Source: an uncultured Halieaceae bacterium
GTDB taxonomy: Bacteria; Pseudomonadota; Gammaproteobacteria; Pseudomonadales; Halieaceae
Reading direction: 5' to 3'
Assembly (NCBI GenBank): GCA_938074135.1
Contig: CALJFL010000123.1
Span: forward strand, 1 to 18,672
Length of the DNA stretch: 18,672 bases
Part shown: in pieces, positions 8,104 to 15,357 of the stretch
Numbering within the stretch: position 1 is the stretch's first letter
Layout of the letters: each line of letters starts with the position of its first letter
Made by a program: the position numbers and the translations under genes
Notes under the pieces: generated by a model
Database searches by the model: none
What the model saw: only the letters and a program-made list of their open reading frames with translations
What the model was told of the DNA's origin: nothing

Positions 8104-9543
8104 ATGGATTCAGGCTCAGCCCTGCGAGTAGAGAAAACAACCCTTAAACCCGTCATCAGGAAAACCTACGTTCTTGACACCAATGTGCTGCTGCACGACC
8201 CAACGGCCATTGCAGCATTCAAAGAGCACCATGTCGTTATCCCCATGACCGTGCTCGAAGAGCTCGATGACATCAAGGACCGGCGCGACAAAACCGTTAG
8301 CAGCGAAGCGCGAATTGCTATCGGTATTATCGACAAGGTGGTCGATGCGGCCAGCCCGCAGGAAATTCAGGAGGGGGTTGAGGTCTCCGGTAGCAGCCTG
8401 GAAGGTATGCCCAGCGGTACGCTGGCGATCTACCCCGATCAGTTGTTAAACGATGACGCCGAGATTCCATTTCTGGATGCGACCCAGGATCAGGCCAACG
8501 ACAACCGGATCATCAACGTGGCACTGCGCCTACAGGCTGAAAATCCCAATGAGTTCGTTTGCCTGGTAACCAAAGATATCAATATGCGGATCAAGGCCAA
8601 GGGCTCCGGGCTGATGCACGTTGAGGATTATCGCCACGACCGTGTACTTGACGACATCGACCTGTTATCCAAGGGCTACGAGCATATTGAGGGAGATTTC
8701 TGGTCGACGATCTCCGAAGTAGACACCCTGCGGGAGGGCGATTACACCCTGCATCGTATCCCGAGGAAGTCGTTGCCAGGCGCCTATCCCAATATGTTTG
8801 TTCACGATGATCAGGATTTCATCGCCTTTGTGAAGCGGGTCGACAATGACTTTGTCTATTTACGCTGCGACAGTCGCGACAACCTGATGCATCAACGCTT
8901 TTGGGGGCTGGCACCGCGCAACCTCGAGCAGGCCATGGCAATGGATCTGCTGGACGACGAGGGGGTTGATATGACGGTGCTGACTGGCCCGGCCGGTTCC
9001 GGCAAAACACTGCTGGCCCTGTCTTATGGGTTACATGCGATTCTCGAGCAGAAAAAGTACAGCAAACTGATTGTGGCGCGTTCAACCCCGCCTATCGCCG
9101 AGGACATCGGCTTTCTGCCCGGCACCGAGGAGGAAAAAATGGCGCCCTGGCTGGCAGCGTTTGACGACAACCTGGAGATCCTGCATGGCACCGATGAGTC
9201 CTGCCATGGCAGTATTGACTATGTGAAGGAGCGGGCCAATATCCAGTTCAAGTCCCTCAACTTCATGCGCGGCAGGTCCTTTAATAATGCCTACATCATC
9301 ATTGATGAAAGCCAGGGACTGACGCAGTTTCAGCTTAAATCGATAATCAGTCGGGTCGGGGCCGATTCGAAAATCGTGGTGCTGGGTAATCTCGCCCAGA
9401 TTGATAACAAGTACATCTCACCACTGACCTCGGGGCTGACTTACCTGGTGGAGAAAAGTAAGGCTTACCCTCATGCGGGAATAATGCATGTGAACGGGAT
9501 TGTGCGCTCACGCCTGGCGGCGTTTGCGGAGGAAAACCTGTAA
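8104..9543 (+). CDS. PIN domain-PhoH family ATPase
   Basis: The 479-residue protein joins an N-terminal PIN-type ribonuclease domain to a PhoH ATPase domain, the arrangement known as PhoH2 or YlaK-like. The PIN part (about 20-160) has YVLDTNVLLHD with acidic Asp25, the VLEELDDIKD segment and VTKDINMRIKA. The PhoH part has Walker A GPAGSGKT (295-302) and Walker B IIIDESQ (Asp401, Glu402), followed by VLGNLAQID. PIN-PhoH proteins are reported to unwind and cleave RNA, so a cytoplasmic RNA-processing role is likely. GAGGA about 7 bases before the ATG at 8104 supports this start. It ends 32 bases from the convergent barrel-protein gene, with no clear terminator between. Despite the name there is no sign of phosphate control here. 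Confidence 0.93.
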   Translation: MDSGSALRVEKTTLKPVIRKTYVLDTNVLLHDPTAIAAFKEHHVVIPMTVLEELDDIKDRRDKTVSSEARIAIGIIDKVVDAASPQEIQEGVEVSGSSLEGMPSGTLAIYPDQLLNDDAEIPFLDATQDQANDNRIINVALRLQAENPNEFVCLVTKDINMRIKAKGSGLMHVEDYRHDRVLDDIDLLSKGYEHIEGDFWSTISEVDTLREGDYTLHRIPRKSLPGAYPNMFVHDDQDFIAFVKRVDNDFVYLRCDSRDNLMHQRFWGLAPRNLEQAMAMDLLDDEGVDMTVLTGPAGSGKTLLALSYGLHAILEQKKYSKLIVARSTPPIAEDIGFLPGTEEEKMAPWLAAFDDNLEILHGTDESCHGSIDYVKERANIQFKSLNFMRGRSFNNAYIIIDESQGLTQFQLKSIISRVGADSKIVVLGNLAQIDNKYISPLTSGLTYLVEKSKAYPHAGIMHVNGIVRSRLAAFAEENL

Positions 9544-9575
9544 GTGAAGCTATAGCCGTCTGCCCGGGCCGGAAC

Positions 9576-10676
9576 TTATATGGGCTCGGGCGGCATGGCC
9601 TCGGTATCTTCGACACTGTCCGGGGACAGGGCTCGCCTGACCCGGCGCAGGTCGCGCTCCAGGGCAATCTCGAGGCGCACCACAAAACCCCAGACGATGT
9701 CCCTGTCCTCATCGAGATTGCGCCGCCGGTAGTTGATGGCCGGTTCCAGTTCCATGAACAGAAAGTCACGGTAGACCTGCCTGCGCCAGGTCACGCCCAG
9801 CCGGTAATTCTTGACGAAGCTGTCCGGCCGGGTGACACCCCGGATGGCAGTAAAATAATTGATGGCAAAGGGCCTTTCCGCTTCGGGGTTATAGCGTTTG
9901 CGCAGCGCCAGACGGGTGCGCCACTCGACGCCGTCGGTGTGTTCACCCCAGATACCCCGGGTGCTGAACCGCCATACGCTGTCTTCGTCGCGCACCCGGT
10001 TGAGGTCCAGCTGGGAAATCGAATAAAAGCCTTCGCCGTCCTCGTACTGCAGTCTCTCGACAAAGCGATAGCTGTGGCGGTCGTCGATTGGGGCTTCATT
10101 GCGATACTTGACGCCGGGCCGCAAGTTGCCCGAGGCAAGACCCATAGTCAGATCGATCCGCGACCGGCCGCCCTCGCGCAGTTCATATTGCAGCCCAACG
10201 CCATCTTCAACGCTGCGACCGCTCTCATCCTCGAAGTCTGAATCCTCGCCGCTGAACACCAGGTTGAGTCGCCGCGATACCCTGGGCAGTTGCAACTTGC
10301 CACGCAACCTGACCTTGAGGTCGTGGCCATCGTCGGATTCCCAGTCGTCGATGAGTTCCAGGCGCAGCAGTGATTCGGCTTTTTCCAGGTCGTAGTTGGG
10401 GTCACCGAAATACTCATCCATCCACTCGGTGAGGGCCTGGGCCTGGTCAGTGACATAGGCATGGCTGTCGTCGACCCAGGTGATATCCTCTTCGATATGT
10501 TCTTCTTTTATTTCTTCGAGAATTTCTTCCTCGTCGGGCGCTATCGGCTCCCAGTTAAGCAGCTTGTCTTCGGAGGTTTCCGACTCTTCGACAAGGCTGC
10601 TCTCCGGGTCGGCATTAGGTGTCTGCGCCGCGACAGCGCCTGGCAAAAACAGCAAGATTGCGAGCCAAATCTTCAC
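9576..10676 (-). CDS. Predicted outer-membrane beta-barrel protein of unknown function
   Basis: The 366-residue product starts with a clear signal peptide (MKIWLAILLFLPGAVAA, cleavage after Ala17). A strongly acidic, low-complexity linker follows (about 28-66, rich in Glu/Asp). From about residue 105 to near the end the sequence alternates polar and hydrophobic residues with many Arg, Glu and Tyr (for example DLKVRLRGKLQLPRV, RSRIDLTMGLASG, DSVWRFSTRGIWGEH), as expected for antiparallel barrel strands. The last strand-like stretch (IVWGFVVRLEIAL) is followed by a basic segment (LERDLRRVRRALS) and a short acidic/Pro tail, which is not a classic C-terminal aromatic end. I do not recognise a family. 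It is divergent from psd with only 47 bases between the two starts, so the promoters must overlap. Confidence 0.75.
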   Translation of the reverse strand: MKIWLAILLFLPGAVAAQTPNADPESSLVEESETSEDKLLNWEPIAPDEEEILEEIKEEHIEEDITWVDDSHAYVTDQAQALTEWMDEYFGDPNYDLEKAESLLRLELIDDWESDDGHDLKVRLRGKLQLPRVSRRLNLVFSGEDSDFEDESGRSVEDGVGLQYELREGGRSRIDLTMGLASGNLRPGVKYRNEAPIDDRHSYRFVERLQYEDGEGFYSISQLDLNRVRDEDSVWRFSTRGIWGEHTDGVEWRTRLALRKRYNPEAERPFAINYFTAIRGVTRPDSFVKNYRLGVTWRRQVYRDFLFMELEPAINYRRRNLDEDRDIVWGFVVRLEIALERDLRRVRRALSPDSVEDTEAMPPEPI

Positions 10677-10723
10677 AATATCAGAGTCAACAAATTACCC
10701 CTTTAAGCTATACACTACGCGTC

Positions 10724-11572
10724 ATGGACAGACTTTTCATCTTTTTCCAGCATCTCGTACCCCAGCACCTGCTGTCACGCATGACCGGCTGGCTCGCCGA
10801 GGTTCGCTATCCTATCTGGCTCAAGAATTGGGTAATACGGCAGTTCATCGGCCACTTTGAAGTCAACATGGCAGAGGCGGCGGAGCCCGATCCCGAGGCC
10901 TACCCCAACTTCAATGAGTTCTTTGCCCGGCCGTTGGCCGAGGGCGCACGACCGATCGACGACAGCGATATTGTCTGCCCTGCGGACGGCGCTATCAGTC
11001 AACTGGGCGCGATTGATGAGGGGCGCATCTTCCAGGCCAAGGGTCAGTGGTTTTCCACTCGCGAATTGCTCGGCGGTGATGAGCAGCGGGCGACGCAGTT
11101 TGAGGATGGTGAGTTTGCGACCATCTACCTGTCGCCGCGCGACTACCATCGGGTGCACATGCCCATTGGTGGCCGGTTGCTGGCGACCAGCTACATCCCC
11201 GGCAAACTATTTTCGGTTAACGGCGTGACTGCTGAAAATGTCGAGCGCCTGTTTGCTCGTAACGAACGGTTGGTGTGTTATTTCGATACCGCAGCCGGTC
11301 CGATGGCGCTGGTACTGGTCGGTGCGATGGTGGTGGCCGGTATTGAAACCGTCTGGTCGGGGCAGGTGGCACCGCCCCTGAAGGAACCTGTGGTCACCGA
11401 CTACCAACAGCCGCCGGCCGCCGTAGAGTTGGCCAAAGGCGAGGAAATGGGACGTTTCAAGCTGGGCTCTACCGTTATTCTGCTGTTTCCCAAGGGCTCT
11501 ATCGATTGGGATGAACGCTATGTGGCCGGCACCGCTACCCGCCTCGGTGAGCCGCTGGCCCTATTGAAGTAA
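10724..11572 (+). CDS. psd: Phosphatidylserine decarboxylase proenzyme
   Basis: This inner-membrane enzyme converts phosphatidylserine to phosphatidylethanolamine and cleaves itself to make a pyruvoyl group. The 282-residue proenzyme shows the cleavage motif LGST (247-250, Ser249 becoming the pyruvoyl). The autocatalytic partners are probably Asp88 (CPADGAISQLG) and His145 (SPRDYHRVH). The start at 10724 is chosen because MDRLFIFFQHLVPQHLLSR matches the usual Psd N-terminus; the frame is open upstream but runs into the divergent gene. No Shine-Dalgarno-like sequence precedes the ATG, while a TATACA hexamer sits at 10709-10714, so the mRNA may have a very short leader or none. The long inverted repeat lies just downstream. 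Confidence 0.94.
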   Translation: MDRLFIFFQHLVPQHLLSRMTGWLAEVRYPIWLKNWVIRQFIGHFEVNMAEAAEPDPEAYPNFNEFFARPLAEGARPIDDSDIVCPADGAISQLGAIDEGRIFQAKGQWFSTRELLGGDEQRATQFEDGEFATIYLSPRDYHRVHMPIGGRLLATSYIPGKLFSVNGVTAENVERLFARNERLVCYFDTAAGPMALVLVGAMVVAGIETVWSGQVAPPLKEPVVTDYQQPPAAVELAKGEEMGRFKLGSTVILLFPKGSIDWDERYVAGTATRLGEPLALLK

Positions 11573-11594
11573 AAATAAGATCGTTCCGTTGCAG

Positions 11595-11788
11595 GGGCTA
11601 TTGCTGTGCTGGCAGGGTCGCGGAACCATCAGGCCGCGTTCAGGTTTGCCGGCGTCGATGGGGTCTTGACGGCGAGCACTGATCGAGTCCAAAATTTTAC
11701 GCAGTAAAATTTGTCGAGTTGCGCAGCCGCCCAGCGGCGCCGGCAAACCTGCGGCCGTTCCGCAACCCTGCCAGCACAGCGATAGCCC
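11595..11788. repeat. 194-bp imperfect inverted repeat between psd and rsgA
   Basis: The outer arms 11595-11626 and 11757-11788 are reverse complements at 30 of 32 positions, including an uninterrupted 16-bp match, GCTGTGCTGGCAGGGT. Inner arms 11642-11654 and 11738-11750 are perfect over 13 bp (AGGTTTGCCGGCG), and GGCCGC pairs between them with small bulges. At the centre, AAATTTTAC-GCA-GTAAAATTT (11692-11712) makes a 9-bp stem with a 3-base loop. The whole could fold into one long hairpin with a shorter AT-rich hairpin at its tip. It lies between two convergent genes, as dispersed repeats of the ERIC, REP or MITE type often do. There is no transposase and I see no target-site duplication. 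It may also block read-through in both directions. Confidence 0.8.
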
Positions 11789-11874
11789 GGTCGAGTGGTG
11801 GACAGCCATTGCTGCGGCACGGCCCCTAAGCAAAGATTTGTGACCGGTTTTTTGCGTAGTTACTTTGGGATTAC

Positions 11875-12885
11875 TCAGATCTCATCCAGCGACGCCACAA
11901 TCCTTCGATAGCTGTTCAGGCGCTGCTCGGAAATATCGCCCGCCTCGGCCGCTGCCAGAATGGCGCAGCCGGGCTCCTGCTGGTGTTGGCAGTCGCGAAA
12001 TTTGCAGGTGCCCAGGTGCGATTGGAACTCCCGAAATCCCTGCTCTACCTGTTCCTTGCTCATGTGCCAGAGGCCGAATTCCCTGATGCCCGGCGAGTCG
12101 ATCAGTGTGCCGCCGGTGGGCAGGTGAAACAATTGTGCTGTGGTCGTGGTGTGAATACCTTTTTGGGTACTCTCCGAGAGCGCACCTACCCGCATGTCCG
12201 CGTCTGGCAACAGGGTGTTTACCAGCGACGATTTCCCGACCCCGGATTGGCCTACGAAAACACTGGTTCGCTCCTTGAGGGCGGCGTGCAGCTCCTCCAT
12301 TGCGCCCATCTTCGAGGCGCGCAGCACCCGATAACCCAGCTTGGGGTAGATGGCGAGCAGTGTTTCCATGCGCTGGTTTAGCGCGTCATCTTCCTGCAAC
12401 AGGTCTGTTTTGTTGAGCAGGATGACAGGCTCTATACCCACGTTCTCGGCAGCCACCAGGTAGCGGTCGATGAGGTTGGCATGGGGTTCAGGGAAGGGAG
12501 CGATGACGATGAAAATCTGATCGATATTTGCGGCCACCGGTTTCAGGTTGCCGTAAGGGTCCGGTCGACGCAGCTCGCTGCGGCGATCAAGTTGCGCGAC
12601 CACCACGCCCGTTGGCTCGCCGGCGCACCAGATCACGCGGTCGCCGGTCACCAGACCCTCGAGATTGGCGCGAAGGTGGCAGCGCTGGCTTTGCCCCGCC
12701 AGGGATTCTACAGCTACCTGGGTACCGAAGTGGGCGGTTATCAAACCCTCCTGTTCCGGCCCAAGGTCGCCGGCGGCCAGTGCCTCGTCGGCCCGCTCAT
12801 CGCGGCCAGACGCCCGTTTTGCACGCTCATCCTGTATTTTATTAACGCGCCAGGCCTGTCGCCGGGTGAGTTTTCGTTTGCTCAT
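11875..12885 (-). CDS. rsgA: Small ribosomal subunit biogenesis GTPase RsgA
   Basis: RsgA is a circularly permuted GTPase that checks late maturation of the 30S subunit. The 336-residue protein has a basic N-terminus, an OB-fold (about 45-115), and GTPase motifs in permuted order: NKTD (158-161, G4), GQSGVGKSS (212-220, G1), then DSPG (263-266, G3). A C-terminal zinc knuckle has Cys294, Cys299, His301 and Cys307 as likely ligands. I start at ATG 12885 ([10 protein letters not shown]), the usual RsgA N-terminus; the longer frame to 12954 would run through the orn promoter region. No strong ribosome-binding site precedes it. It is divergent from orn, a common neighbour in gammaproteobacteria. 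Confidence 0.95.
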   Translation of the reverse strand: MSKRKLTRRQAWRVNKIQDERAKRASGRDERADEALAAGDLGPEQEGLITAHFGTQVAVESLAGQSQRCHLRANLEGLVTGDRVIWCAGEPTGVVVAQLDRRSELRRPDPYGNLKPVAANIDQIFIVIAPFPEPHANLIDRYLVAAENVGIEPVILLNKTDLLQEDDALNQRMETLLAIYPKLGYRVLRASKMGAMEELHAALKERTSVFVGQSGVGKSSLVNTLLPDADMRVGALSESTQKGIHTTTTAQLFHLPTGGTLIDSPGIREFGLWHMSKEQVEQGFREFQSHLGTCKFRDCQHQQEPGCAILAAAEAGDISEQRLNSYRRIVASLDEI

Positions 12886-12909
12886 TGAGGCATTATTGGG
12901 GTAGCTGCT

Positions 12910-12936
12910 TTGACTGTCGAGGCAATTTGCTACACT
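12910..12936 (+). promoter_or_regulatory. Candidate extended -10 promoter for orn
   Basis: TTGACT (-35, 12910-12915) is followed after 15 bases by TACACT (12931-12936), preceded by TGC, which fits an extended -10 element (TGnTATAAT-like). The short spacer is tolerable for an extended -10 promoter. The leader to the orn ATG at 12973 would be about 30 bases. Confidence 0.55.
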
Positions 12937-12972
12937 CCTTACAGCTTTGACCAAACAAGAGAGGCCGCATTA

Positions 12973-13518
12973 ATGCAGAACGCCAGTAACCTGGTGTGGG
13001 TGGATCTGGAGATGACCGGATTGGATCCAGACAAGGACGTTGTTATCGAGATCGCCACCATCGTCACTGACAGTGACCTGAACACGCTGGCAGAGGGCCC
13101 GGTGATCGCAATCAAGCAGCCAGATACTGTGCTGGATGCGATGGACGAGTGGAATACCAGTCACCATAACGCCTCGGGGCTCGTAGAGCGGGTAAAGGCC
13201 AGTCCGTACGATGAGGACAAGGCCGCCAGCGAAACCATCGCGTTTCTCGACCAGTGGGTTACGCGCAATTCCTCGCCGATGTGTGGCAATTCGATTTGCC
13301 AGGATCGTCGCTTTATGGCTCGCCACCTGCCTGAACTTGAGGCCTGGTTTCACTATCGTAATCTCGATGTCAGTACCTTGAAAATATTAATGCAACGCTG
13401 GCGCTCCGATCTCGAGGCCGGCTTCACCAAGGCCGGAACGCATCAGGCCCTGGACGATATAAGGGAGTCTATCCAGGAGATGCGTTACTACCGGGAGCAC
13501 TTCCTGCGTCTGGACTAA
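12973..13518 (+). CDS. orn: Oligoribonuclease
   Basis: Orn is a cytoplasmic DEDDh 3'-5' exonuclease that clears two- to five-base RNA fragments and pGpG. The 181 residues equal the E. coli length. Motifs seen are [12 protein letters not shown] (Asp11, Glu13 as metal ligands), IEIATIVTD, and a C-terminal [11 protein letters not shown] carrying the catalytic His157 with Asp162 or its neighbour. The start at 12973 has GAGG at 12961-12964 with an 8-base spacing; the upstream in-frame extension overlaps the promoter and is rejected. It acts downstream of enzymes such as the RNase II encoded at 5655-7676. Confidence 0.96.
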   Translation: MQNASNLVWVDLEMTGLDPDKDVVIEIATIVTDSDLNTLAEGPVIAIKQPDTVLDAMDEWNTSHHNASGLVERVKASPYDEDKAASETIAFLDQWVTRNSSPMCGNSICQDRRFMARHLPELEAWFHYRNLDVSTLKILMQRWRSDLEAGFTKAGTHQALDDIRESIQEMRYYREHFLRLD

Positions 13519-13656
13519 TTATTGTTTTGACTAATTTACGCATTTTCCCCCGCCGATTTTCTCTGTAAACTATTTTGCGCAAAGGACGTGCGGGGTAGGG
13601 AAGCGCCCGTCGTAACGATTGACGCCCCAGGGCGCTGACGCTTAAGGAAAAGTGCT

Positions 13657-14421
13657 ATGAGTCGATCTGAGTCAGCTATGGAAGAAAAGGAAAAATCCTC
13701 CGGATCGTTCATGCGCGAGCTGCGGCGGCGCAAAGTGGTCCGAACCCTTATACTCTATATCCTTGTATGTTGGGGCGCCTTGCAGGTCGGCGATATCCTC
13801 TTCCCGGCGCTGGGCTTCGATCCGGATGTGGCCTCTCGTAATTTTCTTTACCTGGCGATCCTCGGGTTTCCGGTAACGTTTGCACTGGCCTGGTTTTTTC
13901 AGATAACCCCGCATGGCATTGTTCGCACCAGCTCATTTGTAGAGCGCAGGGTGCTGTCTAATGTGCCACCGATGAATGACCGCCGCAGCGATGGGGTCAG
14001 TACCTATTTCCGCAAAGGCGATACAACGGGTGAATATATCTGGAGCCTTACCGCCGAGACGGGGCCACTCGCCGGGTTAAGCTTCGGCCTGGGTGGCCCG
14101 TTTGTGCTCGGGCGGGCTCTGGAAAGTGATATAGCGGTGGTCAGTCCGCACGTGTCGCGTCAACATGCCCGGTTCGAGGTAGTGGACGAGCAGCTTTACG
14201 TCGAAGACCTTGGCTCATCGAATGGGACTGTGGTCAACGGCCGCGCGATTGATGGCAGGCAGCCACTGCGCCACGAGGACGAAATTCGTTTCCACGATAT
14301 TATCTTCAAGGTGTCCGAGGCCTTCTCGAGGCCGCGCCGAGAAATGGATGCAATGAATCAGACCACGTTCATCCAGGCGGTCGATCTTGAAAAAGACCTG
14401 CAGAACAACAAGGCCGATTAG
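13657..14421 (+). CDS. Membrane-anchored FHA-domain protein
   Basis: The 254-residue protein has an N-terminal membrane module and a C-terminal forkhead-associated (FHA) domain. Residues 20-90 (ELRRRKVVRT, TM about 28-48, LFPALGF, TM about 62-83, FFQITPHGI) match the pattern seen at the N-terminus of many adenylate-cyclase-like and TolB/TPR proteins of gammaproteobacteria. The FHA domain (about 145-220) keeps the phosphothreonine-binding marks: GR at 152-153, SRQH at 167-170, SSNGT at 187-191 and NG at 194-195. It should therefore bind phosphothreonine at the cytoplasmic face of the inner membrane. The C-terminal tail contains MNQTTFIQAVDLEKDL. AAGGA 8 bases before the ATG supports the start. 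It is convergent with the PP2C gene, 21 bases apart. Its partner is unknown. Confidence 0.87.
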   Translation: MSRSESAMEEKEKSSGSFMRELRRRKVVRTLILYILVCWGALQVGDILFPALGFDPDVASRNFLYLAILGFPVTFALAWFFQITPHGIVRTSSFVERRVLSNVPPMNDRRSDGVSTYFRKGDTTGEYIWSLTAETGPLAGLSFGLGGPFVLGRALESDIAVVSPHVSRQHARFEVVDEQLYVEDLGSSNGTVVNGRAIDGRQPLRHEDEIRFHDIIFKVSEAFSRPRREMDAMNQTTFIQAVDLEKDLQNNKAD

Positions 14422-14423
14422 AC

Positions 14424-14442
14424 CGCGGCGCTTGCGCCCGCG
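14424..14442. terminator. Possible bidirectional terminator hairpin
   Basis: CGCGGCGC, a TT loop, then GCGCCCGCG forms a GC-rich stem with one bulged C in the gap between the convergent FHA and PP2C genes. There is no good T-run on either side, so intrinsic termination is uncertain. Confidence 0.3.
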
Positions 14443-15312
14443 TTAGAGAATCCACCAGATGGCCAGTGCCATCATCACCCCAGCCAGCAGTATGATTTTG
14501 CCGTTGTGACTGACCGGTTCAGCTGCTGCTGAGATCGATGGCAGCTCCTGGGTGGTTTGCAGATCGGGTCGGCTGTCGTCAGCCATGACGATTGTGGTCT
14601 CTTCCGGTGAACCCACGACCACTATGGTGACATTGTCGTGTCCGCCGGCGCCCAGTGCGGCATTTTGCAAGGCCTCCACCTGAGCCTGGTTGGTGTGTTG
14701 GTGCTTCATGATGCCGGCCATGGCGACTGTGGACACACCGTCAGACAGGCCGTCACTACACAGAATAATCTGCTGGCCCGGCTGTAGTGTCCCGGTGATA
14801 CGTTCGGGTTTCAGGTTTACGGTCTCGGACACGCCCAGTGATTGGGTCAGGACATGGCGATCAGGGTGCTTGGCGGCCTGCTCGCGAGTCAGAATACCGG
14901 CTGCCACCAGTTCGCTGACCGGATTGTGGTCTCGGCTCAATTGCCTGACCGCACCATCGTAAAGATAGGCTCGGCTGTCGCCCACCCAGGCGATCTCATA
15001 CTCGTTGCCGTCCAGGCGCAGGGCTACCACGGTCGAACCCATATTACTGCCGGTGTCCCGTGATTTGATCTCTGCCAGCACGGCCTCGTGAGCGCGGGTA
15101 ATGGCATCGATCAGGCTTTTGCCTGCAGCGACATCGTCCCTGATGGTTGTTCTGACGATATCGGATGCTACTTCGCCATGGGCGTGACCGCCAACGCCGT
15201 CCGCTACCAACCAGAGGCCCAGCTCGGGGTTGGCGTCGTAACAGTCCTCGTTGTGATCTCTCACCAGCCCCTGGTGGGTACTGGCGGCAAACTGGGTCAT
15301 TTCTGTATCCAT
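14443..15312 (-). CDS. PP2C-type Ser/Thr phosphatase with C-terminal membrane anchor
   Basis: The 289-residue protein is a PPM/PP2C metal-dependent phosphatase (Stp-like). Metal and phosphate sites are visible: RDHNED (Asp19-Asp23), ADGVGGHAHGE (Asp38, Gly39), GDSRAYL (112), CSDGLSD (Asp187) and GGHDNVT (Asp226, Asn227). After the catalytic core (to about 235) comes a flexible linker containing EETTIVMADD, then one hydrophobic helix (about 272-288) at the extreme C-terminus, so the enzyme is tail-anchored with its active site in the cytoplasm. An alternative start is the ATG at 15300 (MTQFAAST), which fits many relatives and has GGAT upstream; neither start has a strong site. It follows queG by 45 bases on the same strand and may be co-transcribed. 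It probably removes phosphates read by the neighbouring FHA protein; that link is inferred. Confidence 0.9.
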   Translation of the reverse strand: MDTEMTQFAASTHQGLVRDHNEDCYDANPELGLWLVADGVGGHAHGEVASDIVRTTIRDDVAAGKSLIDAITRAHEAVLAEIKSRDTGSNMGSTVVALRLDGNEYEIAWVGDSRAYLYDGAVRQLSRDHNPVSELVAAGILTREQAAKHPDRHVLTQSLGVSETVNLKPERITGTLQPGQQIILCSDGLSDGVSTVAMAGIMKHQHTNQAQVEALQNAALGAGGHDNVTIVVVGSPEETTIVMADDSRPDLQTTQELPSISAAAEPVSHNGKIILLAGVMMALAIWWIL

Positions 15313-15357
15313 TTATATGGCGTTATTGGGCACTATTCTAACGCAAATTCCACCAGC

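Noticed and set aside
11561..11833. Minus-strand open frames across the psd-rsgA gap
   Set aside because: They simply read through the inverted repeat; the translated sequence mirrors the palindrome rather than a protein.
12886..12954. 23-residue N-terminal extension of RsgA
   Set aside because: It would span the divergent orn promoter, and the shorter start [10 protein letters not shown] matches the family.
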